Part shown: positions 20,301 through 31,474 of the stretch, one piece after another
How the letters are laid out: the number at the start of each line of letters is the position of its first letter
Position numbering within the stretch: the first letter of the stretch is position 1
Source: Takakia lepidozioides
Taxonomy: Eukaryota > Streptophyta > Takakiopsida > Takakiales > Takakiaceae
Length of the DNA stretch: 64,000 nucleotides
Assembly (NCBI GenBank): GCA_030704615.1
Contig: CM060733.1
Location: 70,370,001-70,434,000 of the forward strand
Reading direction: 5' to 3'
Program-made: the position numbers and the translations under genes
Notes under the pieces: model-generated
What the model was told of the DNA's origin: nothing
The model's input: the letters and a program-made list of their open reading frames with translations, nothing else
Databases searched by the model: none

Positions 20301-22058
20301 GTACAGCATATGTGCCATGTGGGTATGCACGTACGCATTCTCAGTGACCCTGCAAGGCACACTCTCCAGTTCAGTACACGGAAGCATGGAAACAAACCAG
20401 AATGGAAACCGAAATGCGGCACCGCATTTCGAACCTGCTAGGGAGGGTATGAGTATCTTACGAGTTGAGGTCCGCCATGGCATTCTTGAGCAGGGAAGAG
20501 TCTGCCGCCTTCACCTTGAGGATGACACACTCCACCATGTAATGCCAGCCAATGTGCTTGGCATGGTTCTGCTTGATGTACTCCCACCAGGCAAGAAGTC
20601 GGTGATTCCCGTCCCACACAAAGAACATTTTACCCGACATATGGCCGAAGTCTGGATCACCCTTCAGCGTCGCCTCGAATTCGTGGTTGCGAGTGTGCCA
20701 GTGGGTATCCCACGTTGACAATTCATCGACAGTGGGTCCACGAGTTTCGCCGTCCTCATTCTCAATGGAAACGTAAAACGCTGCCGATCCCAGACGGTAC
20801 CCTTCTCGAAATGCGAACTTGAGCTTATCCACATCTCCGGGAAGGGCCTGCCTGACGATGGGAAGGGAGACCATGCGACAGAGTGGGATTCGAAGAGTCC
20901 CGCTGGAATACCCTGCTGCCCAGAACTCTGCCAATGCTACTGTGTGTCTCCTCCAACATTTTATCCGCTGCACTTTTGAAATCCTCCGGAGACATGTCTG
21001 TAGGTGCCGGTAGTGGCTGAGCAGCTGGAGCATCCTCAACTGGAGCTGCACTCTGGGGCCTGTCTGCGGGCAATTCTGCCATTGCAGAGGCCTCCTCCGG
21101 GCCTGCTTGCTCATCGGTGGTGAGGTCTTGCTGCGAACGTTGAGCGGCAGCACCCTCCTCCGGTACCAATCGACAGAAACGGTCGATCCCATTGCCTTCG
21201 CTGCAGCAGAGTCGGCCCCAACATCTGCAGGCGGGAAATCCTCCAGGAACTGAGCTTCAGCTCGTGGAAGCGTTTTGCGGGAGATTGTTCGGCCGTCGCC
21301 CTGATTGCCTTCTGCTTCCTCATCCTTGCAGGTGAAGGTGTCTGCTGCAATTGAATCTGTCTTTTACCCTGCTGCTTCATTCGCGTTGGTGGGGGGTGAA
21401 GCGGCCTGAGCCGGTTCAGAAACCAGTAGAGGGACGGGCTGCTTCTTCTTCGACTTTGCTGGAGAAGGGCCCGACCCCTGCTGGCAATTCTCCATGACCA
21501 AGAACGCGAGTCGATCTCTGGGCTTTGAACTTGCCCTTCGAAGCCGCGTCTTTGAAACGCACAGGGCTAGGCCCGGCAGGAATACCCGCGCTCGGGGATC
21601 GGGTGGGGTGTACGTGCTGCAGCTAGCTCCTCGGACTCTTCCTGCGGCTCTTCGGATTCCTGCGATCCCTCCAGCACGTCCACCTTTCCTGTTAGGCATG
21701 CAAACATGTTCTGCATTCAAGTCTCCTAGCATTCAGTCTAAGAATTACAGAAGCAAAATGGGGGGTTCGGTGCTCGATCAGCTGCGCGCAGCCCGATCGC
21801 ATGGAGCTCTCACTGGTGGCTGGTGGCCTGAGTGGCCTGCTGCTCGGAGATGGCAATCTCCTCCTGTAGACGCATCTGCTTCCCTCCCCTCGGCATTGGC
21901 CTACGTCCGAGTATAATTTTCGGAGCTTGCGACGAGGTCTCCTGTCTGGTGCACGAACTCCCCCCCCTCTCGAGGTTCGAGCATAAGAAGAACAGAGACA
22001 GGGAAAGGGGCAAAGAGTGCAGATGGAAAGGGCGCGAGAGGGGTGACTGAGGAGACAC
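17343..22058 (-). CDS. ParB-like domain fused to beta-class DNA amino-methyltransferase-like domain (multi-exon cargo gene)
   Basis: Minus strand. Supported exons are 22058-21814, 21710 to about 21600, about 21190-20462, 20349-20161, 20061-19777, 19723-19577, 19493-19276, 19124-17645 and 17542-17347; most joins keep phase. The ParB-like region ends with the signature FFVWDGNHRLLAWWEYIK. Middle exons are tryptophan-rich (RKWQTRWLSIWNAS). The long exon has a coiled, basic linker (KKRTRQQG, KTKKQKQ). It then carries a motif-IV-like segment (CDMIILDIPDG, near 18255-18290) and, across the last supported intron, SAM-binding motif I (MLDLICGIG then ASMWAGRFSDRHLFAYEED). The order IV then I is that of beta-class N6-adenine/N4-cytosine methyltransferases, and ParB-methylase fusions are common in prokaryotes. 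The catalytic DPPY is replaced by DIPD, so activity is uncertain. Frames shift at 18555 (C6/G5 run) and near 21580-21290. Confidence 0.65.
17930..17990 (-). other. Palindrome-bearing segment inside the methyltransferase exon, possibly a 57-bp intron
   Basis: Between the residues FAW and TKQFDAY lies a 57-bp segment that begins GTGTTTTC, contains AATGCGGTGCCGCATT and ends CTGTGTATGCAG. It has GT-AG ends and a length divisible by three, and it reads open as coding sequence. It is either a very short intron or an in-frame insertion of the family palindrome. Confidence 0.5.
19125..19275 (-). other. Intron of the methyltransferase gene containing the family palindrome
   Basis: A GT-AG intron (donor TTTACAG|GTGAAG, acceptor CCTTGCAG|GTATAT) preserves phase: AG plus G makes an Arg codon. 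The palindrome GAATGCGGTGCCGCATTTC lies near 19206-19224. The intron 20461-20350 likewise contains one at 20410-20431, and its counterpart in the broken copy has one at 6181-6202. Confidence 0.7.
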
Positions 22059-22319
22059 GACAAAGTAGATGAAACGGCTGGCGATGCACCACTTGGGTTT
22101 GAAAGGGTTGACGAAAGTGTCTCCTCGTGGACTTTGCGTCAGTTACGAATTCAACCGTTCGGCTGGTACGCCTGCCGTCCGAAAACAAACATCATATCCA
22201 ACGTCAGGCCGCGCCGCCTCATGCCACTTCTGTCAGATAGAGTGCCGACATGTGCCGCAATTCCGTTGCTCCACGTGTTCACATTTCAAGGCATTTCCGT
22301 CCCAGCGTCTGATGAGTTG

Positions 22320-23965
22320 GAGTGAAAATGCGAATGCGGCGCCGCATTTTCCGTTAAGTACCATCACGAAGCTACACATCCGTACTTGTTGGAAGAAAAT
22401 GCGGCAGCCGCATTTCCGTTCCACCTTCACATACCTTAGTTGTTGAACGGAAATACGGTGCCGCATTTTCCGTCCCACAGCTCCATGTATAAGATACAAA
22501 AGGAAATGCGGCGCCGCATTTCCGTTCTGGAATGTGGAAAGGAGGTGCGATTCGGACGGAAATGAGGCACAACATTTCAGTTCCCGTGTTGTTCATGATT
22601 TTCAATGTGAACGGAAATTCGGTACCGTAGGTTTCATTCCTTTCCGTTCCCCTTCACATACCTAGTTGATGAACAGAAATGCCTGCCCATTTCCGTTGGG
22701 AAAGTAAAGTATAGAGGTCTCACCTGAACGAGAATGCGGTGCCGCATTTCCGGTCTGGAAAGTTTGAAGGTCTCACATGGATGGAAATGCGAGCACCACA
22801 TTTCCGTCCACCGGGAGCTCCTCGGCCTCATATACAAAACGGAGGATGCGGGCGCCGCATTCCGATCTAGAATGTCGGAAGGTGCGCTCGGACGGAAATG
22901 CGGTGCCCGCATTTCTGTTCCCGTTGTTCACGATTTTCAGTCAGAACGGAAATGCGTACCGCATTTCGTTCTGTAGAGTATTAAGGTCTGACCCTGGCGG
23001 AAATGTTGTGCCGCATTTTCGTTTCCACATCTCCATGCCTCACATACAAAACGGAAATGCGGCGCCGCATTTCCGTTTTGGAATGTCGGAAGGTGCGACT
23101 CCGACGGAAATGCGGTACCCGCATTTCAGTTCCGATGTTTCACAACGATTTTTCATCAGAACGGAAATGCGGTGCCGCATTTGCGTTCTGGAATGTTGGG
23201 AGGTTTGACTCGGATGGAAATGCGCTGCCGCATTTCAGTCCGATGGTTCACGATTTTCAGTCAGAACGGAATGCGGTACCGCATTTCCGTTCTGGATAGT
23301 AATGAATGTCTCAATTGTCGGAATTGCGCTGTCTCAAGCGGTCAGAATTGCACTTGGCTCCATGCAGCAGATACAAAATGGAAATTCGTCGCCGCATTTC
23401 GTTCTGGAATGTCGGAAAGTGCGACTCTGACAGAAATGCGTGCCGCATTTCTGTTCCCGTTGTTCATAATTCTCAATCAGAACGGAAATGCGGTACCGCA
23501 TTTCCTTTCCACTTCACATACCGTGCTTGTTGGATGGAAATGCGTTACCACATTCTCCGTTCTGGAGAGTATGAAGTCTTGTGAGGACGGAAATGTGGTG
23601 CAGCATTTTCTAATCCCTCAGCTCCATGCATCTATACAAAATGGAAATGCGGCGCCGCATTTCCATTCTGGAATTTCGGAAAAAGTGCGACTCGGATGGA
23701 AATGCGGTGCAGCATTTCTGTTCCCGTTGTTCATAATTCTCAATCAGACGGAAATGCGGTACCGCATTTCCGTTCCACCTTCACATACCGTGCTTGCTGT
23801 ATGGAAATGTGTTACCACCGCTTTCCGTTCTGGAGAGTATAAAGGTTTCTTCCTCAGCTCGGACGGAAACCTCGGTGCCGCATTTCCGTCGCTCTGGTGC
23901 ATGACCAAGATGCAATAACGGAAATGCGGCGCCGTATTTCGTCGAGCAGCAATCGAAAGAATCAC
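22320..23965. repeat. Palindrome array 2 of the giant MULE
   Basis: About thirty palindromes with core AAATGCGGYRCCGCATTT recur at an average spacing near 53 bp over 1.6 kb (for example 22449, 22502, 23050, 23103, 23160, 23213). Spacers are of a few types with phrases such as GTTCTGGAATGTCGGAAGGTGCGA and GTTCACGATTTTCA, in alternating order. Many copies have one-base gains or losses. The array lies between the 5' ends of the divergent methyltransferase and transposase genes, so it occupies the shared upstream region. The long apparent ORFs are artefacts of the palindromes. Confidence 0.9.
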
Positions 23966-24653
23966 TGTGACGGGAAATCTGGAACCTCATTTCCTGCATG
24001 CTGAACCTGAATGGGTTTGCATTGTTCCGAAACAACACAATTGCGGCGGCGTCTTGATGATTCACAACTTGGTTGTCTGACCGTTTTAACTAGTAGTACT
24101 GGCACTTGTCAGTGCGAACGTTCCTGTCTTCACCGAAATACTGCGGGATCCCCCCTCAGAGAAACTGTCAGGAGATGTTATTTCGTCGCCGAATCGGCCA
24201 TCATTGTCTATACTTACTGGCTATGGAATCAAACCTCCCACCTTCATGCATGTAGCTTGAAACAATACTTTTCCACTTCAATGTGCGACTTCCAATCGTC
24301 GATGGACTCCGCATGGTGTCTGTGAGCCTTGGTCTGTCGCTATAAACACTGAACCTCGCACTTGCCACTTCGTGCGGTGTTCGTGGCTCCGAATTCCTAC
24401 GCTATAGTTTTGCTTCCTCCGCAACTTGGGAGAGCCTGGATCCAAACGAGGGAGGACTTTGCAGAGTGACTGAAAACTTACCTTTGTTCCAAATTCAAGC
24501 TCAAACCGGGCACAGTTTATTTGGGAATAAGAAAGGAAGGGTTTCCTGGATATGTGAACTGGACCATTGTCGTGCTAGGTAACGACGAAGGTTGCGGAAT
24601 GAATGGCACGTACCCCCATCAGACACCATCCTGTACCGAGCTGTGGGAATGCC
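23966..24653. other. Non-coding upstream region of the MULE transposase, split by the chromovirus
   Basis: No credible coding frame. It is continuous, apart from the inserted retroelement, with 31475 onward and probably holds the transposase promoter and 5' leader. Confidence 0.5.
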
Positions 24654-24658
24654 CATTC
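24654..24658. repeat. 5-bp target duplication of the chromovirus, left (CATTC)
   Basis: Identical to 31475-31479, directly outside the two LTR ends. Five bases is typical for Ty3 integrases. Confidence 0.9.
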
Positions 24659-25382
24659 TGTCGCACACCTCAGTTCGGTAAACTCCCCTTCAAGTCATAG
24701 TTACTCGCTTTGATGCGCGCGCCTGACTCCCAACCTGGCCGCCGGGCCAACTTGGAGTTTCGGCTGCTCACCGGGACATAACGGTCCCCTTCCGCTTCCC
24801 TCTAAACCCTCCACCTATTTGGGACTAGGAGAATTCCCTTTGGTAGATGGCAGTCCGGAACAGCTCCCCACTCTTTGGTCGCTTTCCGGCTCGCTCGCTT
24901 ACTCACTAGTTTTTGGTCACCAACGGGCTTGCACCGTTCTCGGGGTTACTACTCCCTATATATACTTCTGTAGCTGTCCGCGGGGGTTTCATAACCAGCC
25001 ATGCCATTTTATGGCGAACCACCACGAAAACCCTCGACTCCCGGTGGTGAGTCGCGGTGAGTCTTGGCCCACTCACCGCGGCCCCAATGGACCGTGATGA
25101 GTCCCAAGACTCCCCACGACTCCCACCTCGAGGTCTCCACCCCATGGTGAGTCCTATGCCACCCCCACTAAGTCCCACTAAGCTACCACCACCCCTTGTG
25201 GAGCCACCTCCACCGCAACCCGGTGTGCGGGGCTCCACCTAGTGAGCGCCTCCGCCTCCTTGAGTGCCTTGGGCACTCAAGGGTGCTTCAGCCCCCCATA
25301 CCTATCGCTGCCGCTGCCCCCACCACAGGGGCAGCCCCTCATGTGTCCCGACCCCCTGCCCTCAAGGCAAAGGGCCGCGACA
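24659..25382 (-). repeat. 3' LTR of the Ty3 chromovirus
   Basis: 724 bp, bounded by TGTCGC and GCGACA (perfect inverted hexamers with TG...CA ends). It matches 30751-31474 with a single difference seen by eye (C here, T at 31026). On the element strand a TATATATAGGGAG box near 24955-24965 is a likely promoter. The spacer bordering it inside the element reads GGTAGGGGTG on the element strand, a possible polypurine primer. Confidence 0.92.
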
Positions 25383-26273
25383 CACACCCCTACCAACAGG
25401 GAGTCGATGTCCTCATCGACTTGTCCATTTTGTAGAAACGAACATCCAAGTTGTGGCGTCCCACATCAAGGAGTTTGTTTCCGTACCATGGCGTCCCATG
25501 GCAAAGAACCAAACCCCACACTTGACTCCACTCTCCACTAGCTAGTTCGGCCGACTTCCTCCAAGTCCCGGCCAAGGGTGGAGCCTCTCCAGCTCCTCCC
25601 AGTGCACTCTTCTTGGCCTACTTCAAGGCCAAGGAACGATCCTCCCCGAGGATCGAATCGCCTTACTGCAACAACATTGCTTGCGATCGCTCATGATGCC
25701 GCTTTTGGCATCACCTTGAGCAAGGGTTCACCTGGAACCCTCTTTGACTAGGAAGATAACCTTGAACCAACCGTGCGCCCCAATCACTACAATTGGGTCC
25801 GCCTTGGAATGCTGGCCTGAGGTACGGGAACACGCCGAAGCCGCACTACGACTTCGTCCCGAGGCTACACGATTATAGTACGTGAACGGAAGCACGTAGC
25901 TTCCGCGTTAGCCCGCACTACAAGGCAACCCCCTCGGTAGCGCAGTTATAGTACGCGCACTAGCACTTGAACTCCCAAATAAGGCGCAAGTTTCCTTGCC
26001 CCTTGGATGGGAGTCACCCGATTTCGGCACTGCGCAAACACACGATTAACCCAATTTACCTCTCCCACTTTTGTAAGCTAGCATGCATTCTACACACCAG
26101 CCAACCACACCATGCATCACCATTCCAAACACAATAGGACGCACAATATTTGGAACCCATTTCCTTTATCACAAATTTTTGTACAATACAAGTTTTTGCA
26201 ATCGGATTCCTGAGCTAGCTAAACCGGGCTAAGCATGCATTTCCTCCCCCACGCTCCAAGGTTGATGTCCCCA
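25383..26273 (-). other. 3' untranslated part of the chromovirus
   Basis: Between the pol stop codon and the 3' LTR are about 890 bp without a gene. The same sequence follows pol in the second copy (about 59517-60050), including two segments that resemble each other, near 25860 and 25940 (ACTATAGTACG-type). Confidence 0.7.
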
Positions 26274-28307
26274 TCAACGCTTCTTCCGCTTTTGAGGTCG
26301 CCCTTCGAACGCTGCAACTGCCTCGGATGCGTTTCCCATTTCTGAGGCACGCACCCAAGATGCCTCCACAAGATGATAGCCCTTCCATTTGACGAGATAC
26401 TCCGTTTCTCGGTTCTTGAACCTCCTCGACTTAAGTATTGCCTCCACCTCGTACTCGGGTTCATTTTCATGATCCAACAGCATAGGTGGCGGACGCAACA
26501 CTTGCTGCCGATTCGGACGTGCTTCATCTTTGAAGTAAGGCTTCAAAAGGGAGACATGGAATACTGGGTGCACCTTGCTGTTTGCTGGCAGCTCCAATTC
26601 ATACACATCCTCATTCATAACCCTCCGAATGCGAAAGGGACCCGCATACGGAGGTACGAACTTCGGACTCATTTCCGGAGGTAGTCGAAAATTCTTGATG
26701 TTCAACCAGACCTCTGTGCCTGCCTCAAACTTCACTTCCCTCCGCTTCCGATTCGCCTGCCTTTCATACCGTTTCCTAGCTTTGGCAATGTTGTACTTTG
26801 CGAGCTTCAACAAACGCTCGCGTTCTTCCAGTACCGCCGCTACTGCCGGTTCCTCAACGTCCTGGGCGGCCCAACTTGTCGGCACCAGAGGTGCTTTTCC
26901 ATAGACCAACACAAAAGGGGAAACTCCCGTCGCGGAGTGTTCTGTGTTATTATAACAGAACTCTGCCGCGTCTAAGTGTTCCATCCAGTCTGATTGGTCT
27001 GCCGACACGTAATTCCGCAAGAATTGCTTCACTACGGAATTCACTCTTTCCGTTTGGCCGTCCGTCGTAGGTCGGAAGGCGGTGCTCATCTTCAGCCTCG
27101 TCCCCATCTTCTTCCAAAGTGCTCTCCAGAATTTACTCGTAAACTTTGGGTCGCGGTCCGAGACAATATCCTTCGGGACTCCATGATGCTTTAAGACGTG
27201 GGCGAAGTAAAGTCGCCCTGTCTCCTGCGCAGTTGCCGTCTCCTTGGTGGGGATGAAATGGGCCATTTTACTGAACCTATCTACCACCACCATGATTGCA
27301 TCGAATCCTTTTGACAGCGGCATAGCAGTCATGAAATCCATCGAGACGCTTTCCCAAGTCCCCTCTGGAATCGGCAAGGGTTGTAACAGCCCCGCTTGCT
27401 TTTTATACTCGCTCCGGTTTTGTTGGCATGTGGTGCATGTCTTTACATACTCCTCTGCCTCCTCCCTCAGTTTGGGCCAGAAATACTCTTTCTTCAAGAG
27501 TGCCGCAGTGCGCTTGGCTCCACCGTGGCCCGCAAGCGGGCTATCATGGCATTCTCTCAAGAGACTATCCCTGATCCCTCCCTTTGGCACATAGAGACGT
27601 TTTTGCTTATACCGGAGCAGTCCGTTTTGCAAGTGGAACTGCGATTTAACCCCCATTCTCAAGTTCTGCATCACGCACTTTGCCAGCTCATCCTTCCGGC
27701 AAGCCTTCCGGATCTTCCTTTGGAGCGCCGTCTCGCCCTTGTACACCAACAAGAGCTGCTGCTTTCTACTTAAAGCATCGGCCACCACATTGTCCCGTCC
27801 CGGTTTGTACTGGATATCCACGTCGAACACTGCCAAAGTATCTTGCCACCTAAGTTGTTTTGGGGACAACTTGGGCTGCGTGGCAAAATACTTCACCGTG
27901 ACATTGTCCGTGAACACCTTCACTGGGTTGGAACCAACATAGTGGCGCCAGAGTTCAAGGCAATGTACCACCGCCTTCATCTCTTTTTCGTGCGTCGGCC
28001 ACCGTCGCTCCACTTCATTCAGTTTCTTACTTTCGTAAGCCACTGGACGTCCATCTTGCATAAGTACACCCCCAATTGCGAAGTCCGATGCATCTGTATG
28101 AATCTCAAACGGACGATCGAACTCCGGGATTTTTAAGACTGGAGCTTCCGTCATCCGCTGCTTCAATTCAGCAAAAGCTTGGCCACAAAATGTGTTCCAT
28201 ACCCAGACTTTGGATTTACACAGAAGGTCCGACAGCGGCCCCGCGATCTTGGCGAAATTTCTCACATACTTCCGGTAATAGGAGGCGAGTCCTAGGAAGG
28301 ATCGCAC
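26274..28307 (-). CDS. Chromovirus pol, second part: RNase H, integrase, chromodomain
   Basis: A 677-codon frame. In order it contains the end of the RT connection ([14 protein letters not shown]), RNase H ([18 protein letters not shown], later ADALSRK), an HHCC zinc region ([11 protein letters not shown]) and the integrase core with [19 protein letters not shown] and [10 protein letters not shown] for the three acidic residues. A GPF-like segment ([11 protein letters not shown]) and a chromodomain ([27 protein letters not shown]) follow. The chromodomain would bind modified histone H3 and steer integration. The frame lacks its own start because it is joined to the upstream pol frame by a one-base deletion near 28335-28345. 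Confidence 0.93.
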   Translation of the reverse strand: MRSFLGLASYYRKYVRNFAKIAGPLSDLLCKSKVWVWNTFCGQAFAELKQRMTEAPVLKIPEFDRPFEIHTDASDFAIGGVLMQDGRPVAYESKKLNEVERRWPTHEKEMKAVVHCLELWRHYVGSNPVKVFTDNVTVKYFATQPKLSPKQLRWQDTLAVFDVDIQYKPGRDNVVADALSRKQQLLLVYKGETALQRKIRKACRKDELAKCVMQNLRMGVKSQFHLQNGLLRYKQKRLYVPKGGIRDSLLRECHDSPLAGHGGAKRTAALLKKEYFWPKLREEAEEYVKTCTTCQQNRSEYKKQAGLLQPLPIPEGTWESVSMDFMTAMPLSKGFDAIMVVVDRFSKMAHFIPTKETATAQETGRLYFAHVLKHHGVPKDIVSDRDPKFTSKFWRALWKKMGTRLKMSTAFRPTTDGQTERVNSVVKQFLRNYVSADQSDWMEHLDAAEFCYNNTEHSATGVSPFVLVYGKAPLVPTSWAAQDVEEPAVAAVLEERERLLKLAKYNIAKARKRYERQANRKRREVKFEAGTEVWLNIKNFRLPPEMSPKFVPPYAGPFRIRRVMNEDVYELELPANSKVHPVFHVSLLKPYFKDEARPNRQQVLRPPPMLLDHENEPEYEVEAILKSRRFKNRETEYLVKWKGYHLVEASWVRASEMGNASEAVAAFEGRPQKRKKR

Positions 28308-30166
28308 TCCCGGGACCGAAGTCGGAGGCTCCCAGCCAAGATCGCCCTCACCTTTCTGTCATCCATTTTGATCCCATCCTGTGTAATCACGTGCCCCAAG
28401 AACTCCACTTTTGTGACCCCGAATTCGCACTTTGAAGCTTTGGCATACAGCTTCCCTTCTCGCAATTTTTGGAACACCCTTTTGAGGTGCTCCAGGTGCT
28501 CCTCCTTTGTTTTCGAGTACACCAAGATGTCGTCGATGTACACGATCACAAAGTCATCCAACCACTCCTGGAAAAGGCTGTTCATCAGCGTGCTAAATGT
28601 CGCTGGTGCATTGGTGAGCCCAAAAGGCATCACCAAGAACTCATATGAACCATACCTTGTCCTGCACGCGGTCTTCTCCTCATCTCCTTCCGCCACCCGA
28701 ATTTGGTGATAGCCGGAGCGCAAGTCGATCCGGCTGAAATACTTCGCTCCTGCCAACCGATCGAAGAGGTCGTCGATCCTTGGCAAAGGGTACCGGTTTT
28801 TGATAGTCACCTTATTCAGAGCCCTGTAATCGACACACATCCGCAGCGTCCCATCCTTCTTGTCTGCAAATAGCACCGGGGCTCCGTAAGGTGACTTACT
28901 CGGCCGGATGTACCCCTTTGACATTAGATCTTTGAGCTGAGTCTTCAGCTCGACCAACTCTTTGTGGCTCAACCGGTAGGGCGCCTTGGCAGGCGGTTCC
29001 GATCCCGGTATCACCTCAATTTTGTGGTCAACTCCTCTTCGCGGTGGCAAGCCGCTTGGTAAATCCTCCGGCATCACATCCTGGTATTTCTCCAAAATCC
29101 CCTTGATCCAATCTGGGCTCGGCTCCCCATCGCCTTCTCCTTTCACTTCTCTAATGTAAAGCAAAAACTGGGACTCGTGTGTCTCCTCCACGGCCCACTC
29201 CTTTGCTGATAGAAGGTTTATTCGCCCTCCCACGGATTTGGGCGTTTCCGACACTCGTAAAACCTCGCCACCATTCCCACATGGCAGCGTGACTACTCTC
29301 TTGCGGCCATCTATGACCGCTCCGGATTTGCTCAAAAAGGTCATTCCCAAAATGAGATCCACTCCATCGATCTCGCAGATAGTGAAGTTCTCACGTCCCT
29401 CCCAACTCCCCAGTTGAAGAGGAACATCAAACGCCAACCTTGTCGCCAACTGAGGTTCTCCTTTGGCAGAGCGCACCTCAATAGAGGCCCCCACGTCACT
29501 TGTCGGGAGTCCCAACTTTCGCGCCGCCGCCGGCGTCATGAAGGAGTGCGACGCTCCTGTGTCCACCAACAACGACACATTAGTTCCGGATATTATCCCA
29601 TCCACGAACAATAACTGACTCCCTTTTCGTAAGGCGCCAATTTCCTGATACAACTCACAAGAAAATTTGCCTACCTTGCAAGTCCTGGCGACCACCGCTT
29701 CCACCAAGCGACTGATGGTATCTTCCGACAGCTCCGTGGTCGCCCGAGTCATGTTCAATTGCCGGGGCTTCGTGCACTTCTTGGCCATGTGCCCGGGCTC
29801 CCCGCAATTGAAACACACTCCATCAAAGGTCGCCTTCTGTCCGCCATAAGTCGCTCCACCCGCTTTTCCTTTCGAAGCACCGGGTGCCGCCTTGACGTGT
29901 GAAGGACCTCCCTTCGATTTCCACGTGCCATTTTCGCCGCGTGGCCTATCCCACTTCTTTTCCGGTCGGGAGGAGTCACCTTCCCGCCGGGTCTTCTTGT
30001 GGTTCAGCTCCGTACGGCCTTGTCTCTCACCCCTAGGGACATCCGAGAAACATTCAGCTCTCTCAATTGCCTCGTTCAAAGTCTTGGGTGGCTTCTCCTC
30101 CAACTTCCGCCTAGCCCATGGGGCCAGTCCCGCCACAAAGTTGAAGACCATTTCTGGTTCTGCCAT
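28292..30166 (-). CDS. Chromovirus gag C-terminus, protease and reverse transcriptase
   Basis: A 624-codon frame. It starts inside gag ([18 protein letters not shown]). A CCHC knuckle ([14 protein letters not shown]) packages RNA. A retropepsin has [12 protein letters not shown] as its active site and DLILGMTFL near its C-terminus. The reverse transcriptase has [21 protein letters not shown] and [10 protein letters not shown] as palm motifs, and ends at DRKVRAIL, where the frame changes. Reverse transcription would start from the initiator tRNA-Met site at 30737-30748. The polyprotein frame is broken at both ends, so this copy would not make a full product. Confidence 0.93.
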   Translation of the reverse strand: MAEPEMVFNFVAGLAPWARRKLEEKPPKTLNEAIERAECFSDVPRGERQGRTELNHKKTRREGDSSRPEKKWDRPRGENGTWKSKGGPSHVKAAPGASKGKAGGATYGGQKATFDGVCFNCGEPGHMAKKCTKPRQLNMTRATTELSEDTISRLVEAVVARTCKVGKFSCELYQEIGALRKGSQLLFVDGIISGTNVSLLVDTGASHSFMTPAAARKLGLPTSDVGASIEVRSAKGEPQLATRLAFDVPLQLGSWEGRENFTICEIDGVDLILGMTFLSKSGAVIDGRKRVVTLPCGNGGEVLRVSETPKSVGGRINLLSAKEWAVEETHESQFLLYIREVKGEGDGEPSPDWIKGILEKYQDVMPEDLPSGLPPRRGVDHKIEVIPGSEPPAKAPYRLSHKELVELKTQLKDLMSKGYIRPSKSPYGAPVLFADKKDGTLRMCVDYRALNKVTIKNRYPLPRIDDLFDRLAGAKYFSRIDLRSGYHQIRVAEGDEEKTACRTRYGSYEFLVMPFGLTNAPATFSTLMNSLFQEWLDDFVIVYIDDILVYSKTKEEHLEHLKRVFQKLREGKLYAKASKCEFGVTKVEFLGHVITQDGIKMDDRKVRAILAGSLRLRSRECDPS

Positions 30167-30171
30167 GTCCG

Positions 30172-30695
30172 CGACAGTTCAAGGTTTCCGGGCTTGGGCC
30201 TCGGTCGTGAAGGCGTTTCTGCCACCATTGTTGAGCATAGCCCCTCAAATAGGTGGGAGCCACTTCCACCCGATCCTCGTCACTCAACTTGGCCGCCCGG
30301 AAGTACTGCTCTAGCTCCAGGAGCCAGGTGTTGAGTGCCTTCCGGTTTCGAACGCCCTCGAAGGTGCCGGGTTCCTTAGGCTTCACCTTAAACTTTGCCC
30401 TGGTGGAAGTGGCATTAGCCGCCTTCAACACGTCTTTCAACGTCCCGCCAAACTGCGCCAACAACCCTTCCCAAAAGGCTGCCGGCATGGGAGGCATCTC
30501 TTGGTTTGTCGGAGCTCTCAAAGATTCCTCGGGCTCCGACTCCTCGGATTCCTCCCGCTCCTGAGCGGCCTCGTTTTCGGAAACATTAATCGCTTCCTCA
30601 AACGGCCGCCTCGGTGACACGTCGCCCCCATCGGGCTCACCGGGATCATCATCTTTTGGGCCGTTCCGCTTTCGCTTCGGCTTGCCCGACCCCAT
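30172..30695 (-). CDS. Chromovirus gag N-terminal part (frame-broken)
   Basis: Starts at the ATG 30695-30693 ([13 protein letters not shown]). An acidic, low-complexity segment is followed by the retroviral-type gag region with [16 protein letters not shown] and [11 protein letters not shown]. The frame fails just after SPETLN (about 30180) and the following frame resumes at EPEMVFNFV. The stretch normally found between these two parts of Ty3 gag, several dozen residues, appears to be missing. This is a deletion plus frame change, inferred from the usual gag layout. Confidence 0.8.
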
Positions 30696-30736
30696 GATGA
30701 GGCCAATCCCAAGGACGATCGTGTACTGAACTCTAA

Positions 30737-30748
30737 GCTCTGATACCA
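30737..30748 (-). promoter_or_regulatory. Primer-binding site, initiator tRNA-Met type
   Basis: On the minus strand the sequence TGGTATCAGAGC lies two bases inside the 5' LTR end. This is the classical plant initiator-tRNA-Met primer site. The same motif is at 56925-56936 in the second copy. Confidence 0.92.
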
Positions 30749-30750
30749 AG

Positions 30751-31474
30751 TGTCGCACACCTCAGTTCGGTAAACTCCCCTTCAAGTCATAGTTACTCGC
30801 TTTGATGCGCGCGCCTGACTCCCAACCTGGCCGCCGGGCCAACTTGGAGTTTCGGCTGCTCACCGGGACATAACGGTCCCCTTCCGCTTCCCTCTAAACC
30901 CTCCACCTATTTGGGACTAGGAGAATTCCCTTTGGTAGATGGCAGTCCGGAACAGCTCCCCACTCTTTGGTCGCTTTCCGGCTCGCTCGCTTACTCACTA
31001 GTTTTTGGTCACCAACGGGCTTGCATCGTTCTCGGGGTTACTACTCCCTATATATACTTCTGTAGCTGTCCGCGGGGGTTTCATAACCAGCCATGCCATT
31101 TTATGGCGAACCACCACGAAAACCCTCGACTCCCGGTGGTGAGTCGCGGTGAGTCTTGGCCCACTCACCGCGGCCCCAATGGACCGTGATGAGTCCCAAG
31201 ACTCCCCACGACTCCCACCTCGAGGTCTCCACCCCATGGTGAGTCCTATGCCACCCCCACTAAGTCCCACTAAGCTACCACCACCCCTTGTGGAGCCACC
31301 TCCACCGCAACCCGGTGTGCGGGGCTCCACCTAGTGAGCGCCTCCGCCTCCTTGAGTGCCTTGGGCACTCAAGGGTGCTTCAGCCCCCCATACCTATCGC
31401 TGCCGCTGCCCCCACCACAGGGGCAGCCCCTCATGTGTCCCGACCCCCTGCCCTCAAGGCAAAGGGCCGCGACA
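30751..31474 (-). repeat. 5' LTR of the Ty3 chromovirus
   Basis: 724 bp, TGTCGC to GCGACA, with one visible mismatch to the 3' LTR at 24659-25382. The reading frame that crosses from this LTR into the transposase gene (from 31356) is coincidental. Confidence 0.92.

Larger units (their letters stand above)
24659..31474 (-). mobile_element. Young Ty3/gypsy chromovirus, complete with both LTRs
   Basis: The element is 6816 bp on the minus strand: 5' LTR 30751-31474, primer-binding site 30737-30748, gag from 30695, pol to 26274, then about 0.9 kb of untranslated sequence and the 3' LTR. It is flanked by CATTC duplications and inserted in the upstream region of the MULE transposase. Near-identical LTRs mean a recent insertion. 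Yet gag has a frame break with missing central sequence and pol has a frameshift, so this copy probably moved with proteins from a relative, unless the breaks are assembly errors. The C-terminal chromodomain is typical of chromoviruses, which target heterochromatin. Confidence 0.92.
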
